Positions 33,513-41,987 of a DNA stretch of 64,000 nucleotides are shown here, one piece after another. This DNA is from Actinospineispora eucalypti (GTDB lineage Bacteria; Actinomycetota; Actinomycetes; Mycobacteriales; Pseudonocardiaceae). Under the pieces are notes generated by a model, which ran no database searches, was not told where the DNA came from, and worked only from the letters and a program-made list of their open reading frames with translations. The position numbers and the translations under genes were made by a program. How positions within the stretch are numbered: the stretch's first letter is position 1; every line of letters starts with the position of its first letter. The stretch spans positions 1,240,001-1,304,000 of the forward strand of contig JACHMT010000002.1 of the NCBI GenBank assembly GCA_014208095.1, given 5' to 3'.

Positions 33513-33929
33513 CTAGCCGAAGAATGCGTTGGCCCGCTCGACCGTGCCGCTGTCCCGAACGTGGTTGGTCAGCGTGACCAGCCGCCCGTCGGGCGAGAAA
33601 GTGGCCCGGTCCGTGCTGGTCAGGTCCAGGGTCCGCCCGTTGTGACTACCGACGTCGCGGATCACGACCTCGAGGCTCAGCGGACCGGTGACCGTGGTGC
33701 TCAGAAATTCGGCTTTCAGTCCGAACCGCGCAATGGCCCGGCCACGCTCGACCGCCTGGTCCGGCCCGACCGTGACACCGGAGAGCAGGTTCGATCCCGG
33801 TATGGTCCAGGTGAAATCCGGAACGACCGCCGCCCGCATTTCCGACAAGTTCTGGGTTTCCATGGCACGGCCGAACCTGGTGAAAGACGCGACCATCTGC
33901 TCCAGCGTCAAGCCCGCACTCTCGCTCAT
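33513..33929 (-). CDS. NTF2/SnoaL-like protein
   Basis: 138 residues in the cone-shaped SnoaL/NTF2 pattern: a first helix (LEQMVASFTRFGRAMETQ), FTWTIPGSN, and paired strands to the end. Family members include ketosteroid isomerase-like cyclases and small dehydratases; the catalytic residues are not clear here. It starts 11 bp after the TetR stop and is followed 8 bp later by the FAD oxidoreductase, so the three form one transcript and probably one small pathway. Confidence 0.7.
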   Translation of the reverse strand: MSESAGLTLEQMVASFTRFGRAMETQNLSEMRAAVVPDFTWTIPGSNLLSGVTVGPDQAVERGRAIARFGLKAEFLSTTVTGPLSLEVVIRDVGSHNGRTLDLTSTDRATFSPDGRLVTLTNHVRDSGTVERANAFFG

Positions 33930-33940
33930 TTATCCATCTC

Positions 33941-34552
33941 CTACAGATTTTCGGGCGGCGTGGGCAGTGGCGCGGTGGCCAGCTTCGAAGCTTCTTCGCG
34001 CGGGACACTGAGAGCGCACAGGACGAGTACGGCCGTACCCGTACCCGCCTCGCGCCAGGTCTGGTGGCCTTCGAGGACCATCCACATCGCGCTCACGACC
34101 GCACCGATCAGCAGCGACACGAAACTCAGCTTCATCTCCGGCGCGACGGCGTAGCGGCCGGCCGTCACCCCCGCCTCGAGGTCGTGCATCGGCGGGCCGA
34201 TGAGGGCTTCCCGCAGCGACTCCTCGGTCAACCCGAACTGCACCAGGAACCGACCCACAGCGGGGTTCTCGTGCGCCCGGCGCACGATCATGCGGATCGC
34301 GGTGGCGAGCCGCAGTGGCGGGTCGAGGTAGCGGTGGTCGTCCATCACCCGCGCGTTGGCGTCATGAAGGTCGGCCACCAGTTGGGCACTGGCCTGCTGG
34401 AAGAGCTGTTCGATCGACCGCGCGTTCCGGTAGAGCGTCCCCCGGGCGACGTCGGCCTCCTCGGCCAGATCGCTCATGGTGACGTCCTTGCTGCCCCGCG
34501 CGGCGAACAGCCGCAACGCCGCCGCGTGGATGCGTCTCTCAGTTGTATTCAC
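33941..34552 (-). CDS. TetR-family regulator, first gene of the FAD-oxidoreductase operon
   Basis: 203 residues from GTG 34552. Helix-turn-helix: ALRLFAARGSKDVTMSDLAE then EADVARGTLYRNARSIEQLF, with an unusual RNARS where most have YHHF. The C-terminal domain contains a hydrophobic MKLSFVSLLIGAVVSAMWMV. GTG 34552 gives the usual leader before the DNA-binding helix and has AAGG about 8 bases upstream; ATG at 34588 or 34618 would add an atypical tail in front. It heads the NTF2/oxidoreductase transcript. Confidence 0.8.
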   Translation of the reverse strand: MNTTERRIHAAALRLFAARGSKDVTMSDLAEEADVARGTLYRNARSIEQLFQQASAQLVADLHDANARVMDDHRYLDPPLRLATAIRMIVRRAHENPAVGRFLVQFGLTEESLREALIGPPMHDLEAGVTAGRYAVAPEMKLSFVSLLIGAVVSAMWMVLEGHQTWREAGTGTAVLVLCALSVPREEASKLATAPLPTPPENL

Positions 34553-34662
34553 CGTTGACCTTACCCATGCCTGTCCTGTACGTGACATAAGCGTACTGAA
34601 TGAGACATAGATGTTCAACCGTGAGGCTGGTCGCGCTTAGTACCGCGCGAGGGCACTGATCA

Positions 34663-36309
34663 CTAGCGGGCGTCGCCGGAGGGGTCGGTGGTCGCGCTGG
34701 CGGCCCATCTCACCTGGGCCGCGCCGCGGTCCGCGTCCTCGGCCGCCACCGACCGGAGCTCCTTCTTGTCGATCTTGCTCAGCGTGGATCGCGGCAGCTC
34801 GCGCACCACATGCACCGCGCGGGGGACCTTGAAGTCGGCCAGCATCCGCCGGCAGGCCGCGCCGACCAGCTCCGCGATGCCGTCCGGGTCGGCGCCGGAA
34901 GCGGTGACGAAGGCGATCGGCACCTCGTCCAGCTTGTCGTCCGGGCGCGCCACGACCGCGGCCTCCACCACCCCCGGGACCTGCAGGATGACCCGCTCCA
35001 CCTCGGCCGCGCTGACGTTCTCCGCGCCGACCCTGAGCATGTCCTTGTCCCGGTCGGCGAAGCTGAGGTGCCCGTCGCCGTGCCAGGTCACCAGGTCACC
35101 GGTGCGGAACCAGCCGTCCTCGGTGAAGCTCTCCGCCGTGGCCTCCGGGTTGTCCAGGTACTCGGCGAACAGCGACAGCCCCCGGATGCCGTGGACCTCG
35201 AGCTGGCCGGTCTCCTCCGGCTCCACGGGCGTGCGGTCGGCCCGCAGCACGCGCACGCCGTACTCCGGCGCCGGCCGGCCCATCGACAGCGGGCGGCTGG
35301 GCCAGTACGGGTCACCGACCACCACGGTGGCCAGCGTCTCGGTCATGCCCCACCAGCCGAGCGTCTTCACCCCGTAACGGGCGTCCGAGTCCAGGTCGCA
35401 CACCGGGCCGCCGAACAGCCGGTAGCGGTGCCCGGCCGGCACCTCGCTGCCCAGGATGAAGCGCTGGGTCAGGCCCATCAGGGACAGCCAGGTACACCCG
35501 TGCCGCAGCGAGACGTCCCAGAACCGGCTGGTGGACCACTTGGGCACCAGCACCATCCGGCCCCCGGTCCACAGGGTGGCCAGCGTGGAGTAGGCCAGCG
35601 CGTTGGTGTGGAACAGCGGCAGGTAGGTGAGGTGGCAGTCCTCGGGCCGGAGCGTCTCGTGCGCGGCGTTGGTCCGCGCGGCCCACAGCGCGTTCGCGTG
35701 GGTCCACAGCACCCCCTTCGGGCGGGAGGTGGTGCCGGAGGTGTACTGCACGCTCACCGGGGCCAGCGGGTCGGACGGCGCGGCCACCAGGTCGTCCGGG
35801 TTACCGGCCAACCCGGCGAACGGGTCCTCGCCGGAGTCGGCCGGGACGCCGCTGTCGTGGTCGGTGCAGGCAATGAACCGCAGGCCGGGGGCCGCCTTGG
35901 CGACCAGCTCGGCGAACCGGGGCTGGGTGATCGCCGCGACCGCGCCGCAGTGCTCGGCGTAGTAGGCCAGCTCGTCGGGCGCCGACCGGGTGTTGGTGGT
36001 CACCGCGACCGCGCCGAGCGCGGCGCAGGCGAACCAGCTGAACAGGAACTCCGGCGAGTTCTCCAGGTGGATGAGCACCCGGTCACCGGGCCGGACACCC
36101 CGCCGGGCCAGCCCGGCGGCCACCGAGGCGGCCTCCCGCGCGAGCTCGCGGTAGGTCCAGGTCCGGGCGGGCGCGTCGAACGGCTGCCAGGTGACGAACG
36201 GCCGGTCACCCCCGACTCCGGCGCGGGTGGTCATCAGCCGCCACACGCCCATCCCGTTGAACGGGTGCGGCGAGCCGGCCTCCAGGCGGGGCGCGACCAC
36301 TGCGCTCAC
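34663..36309 (-). CDS. AMP-dependent acyl-CoA ligase (CaiC/crotonobetaine-CoA ligase-like)
   Basis: 548 residues of the ANL superfamily. Nucleotide loop VQYTSGTTSRPKGVLWTH, LGWWGMTETLATV, YLDNPEATAESFTEDGWFRTGD shown here in part, hinge FADRDKDMLRVGAENVS, and catalytic Lys in LPRSTLSKIDKKELR. The acid substrate is not determined. GTG 36309 overlaps the stop of the DUF3556 gene (GTGA), so the pair is translationally coupled and probably serves one membrane-associated lipid or sterol task. Confidence 0.88.
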   Translation of the reverse strand: MSAVVAPRLEAGSPHPFNGMGVWRLMTTRAGVGGDRPFVTWQPFDAPARTWTYRELAREAASVAAGLARRGVRPGDRVLIHLENSPEFLFSWFACAALGAVAVTTNTRSAPDELAYYAEHCGAVAAITQPRFAELVAKAAPGLRFIACTDHDSGVPADSGEDPFAGLAGNPDDLVAAPSDPLAPVSVQYTSGTTSRPKGVLWTHANALWAARTNAAHETLRPEDCHLTYLPLFHTNALAYSTLATLWTGGRMVLVPKWSTSRFWDVSLRHGCTWLSLMGLTQRFILGSEVPAGHRYRLFGGPVCDLDSDARYGVKTLGWWGMTETLATVVVGDPYWPSRPLSMGRPAPEYGVRVLRADRTPVEPEETGQLEVHGIRGLSLFAEYLDNPEATAESFTEDGWFRTGDLVTWHGDGHLSFADRDKDMLRVGAENVSAAEVERVILQVPGVVEAAVVARPDDKLDEVPIAFVTASGADPDGIAELVGAACRRMLADFKVPRAVHVVRELPRSTLSKIDKKELRSVAAEDADRGAAQVRWAASATTDPSGDAR

Positions 36310-38078
36310 TCCCTCTCGGTGACCGAGGCGCGCGGGTTCTCGTACCGCCGCCCCGGTCCCGTGCTGATGACCTCGACCGGGAAGCTCACGTCGTCCTCGC
36401 TCAGCCACGGCTGGCGGGTCAGCATGTCCTTCGTGTACACGTAGCCGGCCTCGATCTCGCCGGTGGCCGCGTCCACGATGCGGTAACGCTGCCGCTGGAC
36501 GTGGATGGGCTGCGACTCGAGGAAGACCATCACCAGCTCGCCCGGCTCGTACCGGCAACGCTTCTGCACCGCCGCCAGCAGCTGCTCGTTGTGCAGGTGC
36601 CCGTCACCGAAGTTCCAGCCGATCAGCGTGCCGGTGATCGGTTCCCCGTCCTGCACCGTGTAGCGGTCGACGTCGTCCAGCGCGCGGGACAGCAGGCCGT
36701 TCAGCGCGCGGCCCTGCGGGTGCATGGACCGGAAGGCCCGGAACCGGAAGTTGGTCAGCTCCGAGGTGTCGGCGTCGAACAGTCGGGTGAGCTGCTCGGT
36801 CATCAACCCGGACGCCTTGGTGACGCACTCCCCCAGCCGCCGGTCGGCGCCGTCGCGGAAGCACCACAGCCCGATCGCCCAGTTCCCCGCGTAGTACCGC
36901 ATCGCCGGCAGGAAGGACACCAGGTCGGGGCGCATGTTGCCGACCACCACCGGGGTGAGCAGCGCCAGCAGCACCAGCACGATCAGCGCGGGGTGCTGGA
37001 CGGACGACAGTCCGAGGTCGGCGTGCGCCCAGAACAGGAACAGCGTTCCGAAGATCATGAACACGTTCCACTCGTTGGGCACGCCCACCGGGATGGTGGA
37101 GATGATGTGCAGGTGAAAGATGATCATGAGAGCGACGGCGGCCGCCGAGACCACGCCGCCGTCACCGAGCAGCAGCACCACGGGTAGGCCCAGCTCGATG
37201 ACCGTGCCGGTGTGCGCGAGCACGCCGGCGGCCAGCGAAGGGCGGATGTCGTGGAGCGGGTCGCGGTACATCATCCGCTTGAACCACCTCGGCCGGAACG
37301 GCGAGTTGCTGATCATGACCGACACCACCGAGGGGAAGATGTGGGTCAGCTTCGAGACCCCGGCACCCCACCAGATGGCGACCAGGGCGAACTTCAGCCC
37401 GATCATCATGTCGGCGTAGGGGAAGAAGAAGATCAGGCAGGCGATCCAGTACATCTCCGCCCGCGCGGCCAGGTAGACGGTCTTGTCGCGCAGGCCGAGG
37501 GCGCCCAGCAGGATCACCACCGGCAGGATCACCGAGGGGGCCAGCAGGCCCACCTCGGCGCCCGGCGGGACCGGCCCGGACCCGGGTGAGAGCAACAGGT
37601 GGACCGCCGCCGCGACGAACCCGGCGTACAGCAGCACGTCGACGACCGACCGCCGGTCGCCCGAGGTGAACGGCACCCTGCCCGGCCACGGGGGCAGCCG
37701 GATGGTGCCCGGGCGGAAGAAGTGCAGGAAGGCGGTGAACGGCGGCAGGAACTTGAAGAACAGCGGGCCGGTACCGCCGCCGAAGCCGAGAACCTCGAAC
37801 AGCATGGTGAACACGACCGCCTTCTGGTAGACGATCGGCTCGGTCCACCATTGCGGGAATTCGGTCACCCCGCCAAGGCCCGGTGTCGTGGCGATAATGG
37901 CGACGCCACCCCAGCAGTAAGCCACGATCTTCAGGATGTAGAAGATGTGCACCGCGCCCGGCGAGTCGGTGCCGTACTCCACCCACCGCAACACCAGCGG
38001 GCGTATCCGGCGGACGTGCGAGAGCCGTTTCCATTCGTCGACGTCGAACGGCGGCTTCGCCACTTTCAGGAGCGCCAT
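36306..38078 (-). CDS. DUF3556 family multi-pass membrane protein
   Basis: 590 residues. The opening MALLKVAKPPFDVDEWKRLSH...RIRPLVLRWVEYGTDSPGAVHIFYILKI, given in part, matches the start of the mycobacterial DUF3556 family. About ten hydrophobic segments fill residues 60-400 (for example VGLLAPSVILPVVILLGALG, WACLIFFFPYADMMIG-like and ALIVLVLLALLTPVVVG), followed by a soluble C-terminal part with repeated charged motifs. The biochemical role is unknown. ATG 38078 is preferred over 38135 because it begins the conserved motif and follows GGGAAGGG. It is divergent from a PucR regulator and coupled to a CoA ligase gene. Confidence 0.8.
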   Translation of the reverse strand: MALLKVAKPPFDVDEWKRLSHVRRIRPLVLRWVEYGTDSPGAVHIFYILKIVAYCWGGVAIIATTPGLGGVTEFPQWWTEPIVYQKAVVFTMLFEVLGFGGGTGPLFFKFLPPFTAFLHFFRPGTIRLPPWPGRVPFTSGDRRSVVDVLLYAGFVAAAVHLLLSPGSGPVPPGAEVGLLAPSVILPVVILLGALGLRDKTVYLAARAEMYWIACLIFFFPYADMMIGLKFALVAIWWGAGVSKLTHIFPSVVSVMISNSPFRPRWFKRMMYRDPLHDIRPSLAAGVLAHTGTVIELGLPVVLLLGDGGVVSAAAVALMIIFHLHIISTIPVGVPNEWNVFMIFGTLFLFWAHADLGLSSVQHPALIVLVLLALLTPVVVGNMRPDLVSFLPAMRYYAGNWAIGLWCFRDGADRRLGECVTKASGLMTEQLTRLFDADTSELTNFRFRAFRSMHPQGRALNGLLSRALDDVDRYTVQDGEPITGTLIGWNFGDGHLHNEQLLAAVQKRCRYEPGELVMVFLESQPIHVQRQRYRIVDAATGEIEAGYVYTKDMLTRQPWLSEDDVSFPVEVISTGPGRRYENPRASVTERE

Positions 38079-38233
38079 AGCCCTTCCCACCTTTTCGGCG
38101 ACACGTTGGCTCGGGACTCTAAGCGCGCGCCCCACTACCGACCATGGGCCGCTGACCAGTCATCTTGTGCGGCCGTCCAAATCGGCGCCCGACGGTGGGA
38201 CACACTGGACGGCGACGGATACCGCCGGGCATC

Positions 38234-39547
38234 ATGGCCGCCGTGACCGCGAACCCCGGGCAACCAAACCTGGCCGTCACGGCCGCGGAGCTCATCGCGC
38301 ACACCGGACAGCCAATTTCCCCACAGGCCCGGGCGGCCATGGAGCCGCTGTCCCGAATCCTTTCCCGCGAGATGGCCCGGTACATCGACAACCAAATGGA
38401 GAACATCTACGCCCAGCGGCCGGAATTCTCCACCAATGAGCTATTCGTCGAGACGGTGCGCGAAATATGCCGGTACAACATCACCGCATTCGCCCGGATT
38501 ATGGCCGGATCGACACCCGCCGAGGAAGCGGCGGCGATACGACCGGAGGCATTCAACAGCGGCGCGATGATGTCCAAGGCGGGCATCTCGCTGCCCGAGC
38601 TACTGGAGGTGTACCGGCGGGGCCAGGCGCTGCTGCTGCAGGACTTCCTCGGCCAGGCGTTCGGCGAGCTGGAGGCCGCGTCGCCGTTCAACGAGATCCT
38701 GCACCACTGCATGATCTGGTGGAGCGCCTACGTCGACGGCACGCTGGCCCACACGGTAGATGGCTTCGTCGAGGACTACGAACGGCTCCGGACCCACTTC
38801 CAGGCGCGGCGGCTGCGGGCCGTGGAGGCGGTCCTGCAGGGCCGGCTGACTGACGTGGCGCAAGCGTCCGCCGAGCTGTGCTACGAACTGCGCGCCGCGC
38901 ACGTCGGGTTCGTCATCACCCATCCGTCCGGCGGCGCCCGGGGTGACTTCGAGTCCGCCGTCGAACGCTTCGTCGAGCACGCCGGCCAGGCCTTCGGCAC
39001 CCGCCACACGCTGGTGGTCCCGTTCAACTCGGGGCAGAAGTGGGCCTGGGTGGGCGCGAGCGACCCGAGGGAAGCGCCTTCGCTGGCGCAGTGCGCGGCC
39101 GACCTGGACCTGCGGGTGGCCATGGGCGGCCCGGCCCGGGGCCTGCCGGGATTCATCACCACGAACCGCCAGGCCCACTACGCGAGCCTCACGGTGGAGG
39201 ACCTCCCGGACATCCCGTCGTTCGCCGCCTACCCGGACGTCGCGGTGCTCTCGCTGATCAAGCCGGACCGGAACCGGATCCGCGCGTTCGTGCTGGACCA
39301 GCTCGGCGGGTTGGCCTCCCGGGACCCCCGGATGGCCGAGCTGCGGCAGACCGTCGCGGTGTTCCTGCACGAGGGACGCCACGCCCCGCGCACCGCCGAG
39401 GCGCTGCACACCCACAAGAACACCGTGCACTACCGGATCGCCCGCGCCGAGGAGGCCCGTCGCCGCCCGATCCAGGAGAAGGCCCTGGAGCTCGAGCTCG
39501 CCCTCCGGCTGGTGGCCGACTACGGCGACTGGACCCTGGCCGACTGA
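38234..39547 (+). CDS. PucR/CdaR-family transcriptional regulator
   Basis: 437 residues. An N-terminal helical sensor (RsbR/PucR-like, MSKAGISLPELLEVYRRGQA), a GGDEF-like middle part, and the C-terminal PucR helix-turn-helix (RTAEALHTHKNTVHYRIARA). ATG 38234 is preferred, since the region before it has no domain content. It is divergent from the DUF3556/CoA-ligase pair and probably regulates it. The stop is 1 bp from the convergent HxlR gene. Confidence 0.82.
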   Translation: MAAVTANPGQPNLAVTAAELIAHTGQPISPQARAAMEPLSRILSREMARYIDNQMENIYAQRPEFSTNELFVETVREICRYNITAFARIMAGSTPAEEAAAIRPEAFNSGAMMSKAGISLPELLEVYRRGQALLLQDFLGQAFGELEAASPFNEILHHCMIWWSAYVDGTLAHTVDGFVEDYERLRTHFQARRLRAVEAVLQGRLTDVAQASAELCYELRAAHVGFVITHPSGGARGDFESAVERFVEHAGQAFGTRHTLVVPFNSGQKWAWVGASDPREAPSLAQCAADLDLRVAMGGPARGLPGFITTNRQAHYASLTVEDLPDIPSFAAYPDVAVLSLIKPDRNRIRAFVLDQLGGLASRDPRMAELRQTVAVFLHEGRHAPRTAEALHTHKNTVHYRIARAEEARRRPIQEKALELELALRLVADYGDWTLAD

Positions 39548-39548
39548 G

Positions 39549-40214
39549 CTAGGCAGTCGCCGGTTGCGGGGCCGGGAACAGCCGGCGCAGGGTCTCGAGC
39601 AGCTCCGGGTCGGCGTCCGTGCGGAGGTCCCCGGCGGCGACCAGCGCCGCCACCGACTGCTCGGGGCGCAGCAGCAGGGCGCGCAACGTGGCCGCGTCGG
39701 TTTCCAGGGTGGCGTCCGGGTTCTCGGGTTCGCCCCGGCCGACCGTGATCTCGCCGTGCGCGATGTACACCCCGAAGCGGTGCTCGCCCAGCCGCAGGGC
39801 CAGCCGGGCGGTGAACCCGGGGGACGCCGCCGGGTCGAACAGCGTCTTCAGCGAGAGCACGGCCGAGTCGACGCTCAACGGCGGTTCCACCGGCATCGTC
39901 GGCGACCGGACGCTCCACCGGGCCAGCGCCAGCAGGACCGGCTCCAGCTCGCGCCCCCAGTCGGTGAGCTCGTACACCCAGGACGCGGCGGGGGCGGGCA
40001 GCCGGCGGCGCCGCACCAACCCGGCCTCGGCCAGCTCCCGCAGGCGCTGGGTGAGCATGTCCGGGCTGGCCCCGGGCAGCCCCTGGTGCAGGTCGGTGAA
40101 CCGTTTCGGCCCGAGCAGCAGCTCGCGCACGACCAGCAGCGCCCAGCGCTCCCCGATCAGGTCCAGCGCGTGCGCCACCGCGCACCCGTCGTCGTACTTC
40201 CTGCGCCCCGCCAC
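39549..40214 (-). CDS. HxlR-type regulator fused to an SCP2-like domain
   Basis: 221 residues. Residues 1-105 are an HxlR winged helix (CAVAHALDLIGERWALLVVR, FTDLHQGLPGASPDMLTQRL). Residues 125-215 (LFDPAASPGFTARLALRLGE, PDATLETDAATLRALLLR) resemble the SCP2 sterol-carrier/lipid-binding fold, so a hydrophobic ligand may control DNA binding. The single cysteine lies near the N terminus (DDGCAVAH), as in redox/electrophile-sensing HxlR proteins. A cluster of TACT/AGTA half-sites lies directly upstream (40255-40294). Confidence 0.85.
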   Translation of the reverse strand: MAGRRKYDDGCAVAHALDLIGERWALLVVRELLLGPKRFTDLHQGLPGASPDMLTQRLRELAEAGLVRRRRLPAPAASWVYELTDWGRELEPVLLALARWSVRSPTMPVEPPLSVDSAVLSLKTLFDPAASPGFTARLALRLGEHRFGVYIAHGEITVGRGEPENPDATLETDAATLRALLLRPEQSVAALVAAGDLRTDADPELLETLRRLFPAPQPATA

Positions 40215-40254
40215 CGCGTCAGCCTAACGGGTGTAGCTCCAGAAGACCACTTAT

Positions 40255-40294
40255 CTACTTGTTTTTTCCAAGTAGCTAGTAGTAGTTTCCTACT
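40255..40294. promoter_or_regulatory. HxlR operator region with TACT/AGTA inverted repeats
   Basis: CTACTTG (40255-40261) and CAAGTAG (40269-40275) form an inverted repeat around a T-run, and AGTAG-TTTC-CTACT (40281-40294) forms a second. HxlR/YodB proteins are known to bind TACT...AGTA half-sites. The AT-rich patch stands out in this GC-rich DNA. Confidence 0.65.
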
Positions 40295-40295
40295 T

Positions 40296-40466
40296 ATGCA
40301 GGCCACAGCTATGATCGTCAAAGAAGAACCAGCCGTACAGGACTTGCCGGAGATGCCAGCGGCACCCGCTTCGGCACCGAAGCGGGTGCGCCAACGGCGG
40401 CGCAGGGAACCGTCCCTGGGCGGTCCGTGGGCCGACCCCGGCGGGCCGTGGGCGGTGCCCGACTAG
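40296..40466 (+). CDS. Possible small ORF (56 aa) divergent from the HxlR gene
   Basis: ATG 40296 to TAG 40466. The predicted peptide is acidic/Ala-Pro-rich at the start, then RVRQRRRREPSLGG, and ends with a repeated GGPWADPGGPWAVPD. It begins right after the HxlR operator, so it could be an HxlR-controlled small protein or a peptide precursor. Against it: no clear ribosome site, and a perfect hairpin inside (40362-40389) that may simply be the terminator of the opposite operon. Confidence 0.3.
   Translation: MQATAMIVKEEPAVQDLPEMPAAPASAPKRVRQRRRREPSLGGPWADPGGPWAVPD
40362..40389. terminator. Perfect 13-bp-arm hairpin, probable terminator of the minus-strand operon
   Basis: GCACCCGCTTCGG (40362-40374) and CCGAAGCGGGTGC (40377-40389) pair perfectly around CA. 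It lies about 75 bp beyond the stop of the amidohydrolase gene on the minus strand. There is no T-run, which is common for actinomycete terminators. Confidence 0.6.
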
Positions 40467-41455
40467 GCCGGCAGGGCGAGGAAGCGCGCGGCGTTGCCGC
40501 CGAGCAGCAGGCCGCGCTCCTCCTCGGTGAGGAACTGCGCCTTGCGCACCACCTGCCCGGCCGGCCGCTCCCCCAGCGGGTACGGGTAGTCGCTGCCGAG
40601 CAGGACGTTCTCCACGCCGAGCACGTCGACCAGCAGCCGCAGCGCCGACGGGTCGAACACCACGCTGTCCACGGAGAACCGGCCGACGTAGCTGGACGGC
40701 GGCTTGGCCGAGCCACCGATCACGTCGTGTCGCTCGTACCAGGCGTTCTCCAGCCGGCCCAGCCAGAAGGCGAACGAGCCGCCGCCGTGCGCGAAGCAGA
40801 TCCTGAGCGACTCGGGCACCTGGTCGAACACCCCGCCGAGGATCATCGCCAGCAGGGACAGGTGGGTCTCGGCCGGCATCCCGGTGAGCCAGCGGGACAT
40901 CCAGCGGCCCAGCCGGGGCGAGTCCGGCATGTCCCAGGGGTGCACGAACACCGGCGCGCCGGCCGAGGCGCAGTGCCGCAGGAACGCCACGATGCCGGCG
41001 TCGTCCAGGTCGTGGTCGCCGACGTGGTTGCCGATCTCCACGCCGGCGTGGCCGGCGGCCAGGCACCGGTCCAGCTCCGCGCAGGCCAGGTCCGGGTCCT
41101 GCAGGGGCACCTGGCAGAACGGCAGCAGCCGCCCGCCCGAGGGCTCGCAGATCTCCAGCGCCAGGTCGTTGAAGATCTTCGCGATCCGGGCCGCCTCGGC
41201 GGGCGGGCGGTCGTAGGAGAAGAACACCGGCGTCGGCGAGACCACCTGCAGGTCTACCCCGTCCTCGGCCATCTCGCGGCGCCGCAGGTGGGCGTCCCAG
41301 CAGTTGGCCTGGATCCGGCGGAACTCGCGCGAGCCGGCCATGATCGTCGCCTCGCGCTCGCTCTCCACCCGCAGCCACGGCGCCTCGGGGTCCTCGGAGA
41401 GCCGGGGCCAGCCGCGCGGGACGAAGTGCGTGTGGACGTCGACCACCGGGGCCAT
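40463..41455 (-). CDS. nbaD: 2-amino-3-carboxymuconate-6-semialdehyde decarboxylase (ACMSD)
   Basis: 330 residues of the ACMSD/amidohydrolase-2 family. Zinc-site motif DVHTHFVP (His8, His10), further ligands in FVHPWDMP and CFAHGGGS, and Asp in LLGSDYPYP. It decarboxylates the ring-cleavage product of 3-hydroxyanthranilate to 2-aminomuconate-6-semialdehyde. ATG 41455 overlaps the stop of the 3-hydroxyanthranilate dioxygenase gene (ATGA). The grouping with that dioxygenase and a RidA-type deaminase is the NbaC-NbaD arrangement known from 2-nitrobenzoate and tryptophan catabolism. Confidence 0.92.
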   Translation of the reverse strand: MAPVVDVHTHFVPRGWPRLSEDPEAPWLRVESEREATIMAGSREFRRIQANCWDAHLRRREMAEDGVDLQVVSPTPVFFSYDRPPAEAARIAKIFNDLALEICEPSGGRLLPFCQVPLQDPDLACAELDRCLAAGHAGVEIGNHVGDHDLDDAGIVAFLRHCASAGAPVFVHPWDMPDSPRLGRWMSRWLTGMPAETHLSLLAMILGGVFDQVPESLRICFAHGGGSFAFWLGRLENAWYERHDVIGGSAKPPSSYVGRFSVDSVVFDPSALRLLVDVLGVENVLLGSDYPYPLGERPAGQVVRKAQFLTEEERGLLLGGNAARFLALPA

Positions 41456-41982
41456 CAGGCGGACCTGCCCGGGTGCACGGTGCCGCACCGCCGGCACTTG
41501 CGCGCGGCCTCGTCCGCGTAGAACCGCTCGAACACCGGCGGCAGGTCGGTCACGATGTCCCGCACCTGCAGCCGGGCCTCGTGCACCAGGGCCTGGCAGT
41601 TCCCGCAGTACCACTGGAACCGCTCCCGCGTGCCCTCCTCGCGGATGCGCTCGATGACCACGCCGATCGAGCCGGCCTCGGGGCGCTGCGGGGAGTGCGG
41701 CACGTTGCGCGGCAGCAGCCACATGTCGCCCTCGCGCACGTGCACGGTGCGCGGCCCGTCCCCGGTCATCAGGTTGACGTGCATGTTGCCCTTGACCTGG
41801 TAGAACCACTCCTCGTACGGGTCCACGTGGAAGTCGGTCCGCTGGTTCGGGCCGCCGACCACCTGCACGATGAAGTCGCCGGTGCGCTGCCACATCTGCT
41901 TGTTGTTCACCGGCGGCTTGAGCAGGTGCTGGTGCTCCTCGACCCACTTCACGAAGTTGAACACCGGGTTGATCTCGGTCAT
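41455..41982 (-). CDS. nbaC: 3-hydroxyanthranilate 3,4-dioxygenase
   Basis: 175 residues, the bacterial length. The cupin iron site is in FHVDPYEEWFYQVKG with a later His in PRNVPHSPQRP, and the C-terminal rubredoxin-like pair CGNC and CRRC is present, as in bacterial HAAO. It opens the ring of 3-hydroxyanthranilate with O2 to give 2-amino-3-carboxymuconate-6-semialdehyde. The next gene on the same strand is the matching decarboxylase, overlapped by 1 bp. It starts 5 bp after the RidA gene. Confidence 0.95.
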   Translation of the reverse strand: MTEINPVFNFVKWVEEHQHLLKPPVNNKQMWQRTGDFIVQVVGGPNQRTDFHVDPYEEWFYQVKGNMHVNLMTGDGPRTVHVREGDMWLLPRNVPHSPQRPEAGSIGVVIERIREEGTRERFQWYCGNCQALVHEARLQVRDIVTDLPPVFERFYADEAARKCRRCGTVHPGRSA

Positions 41983-41987
41983 GACGG

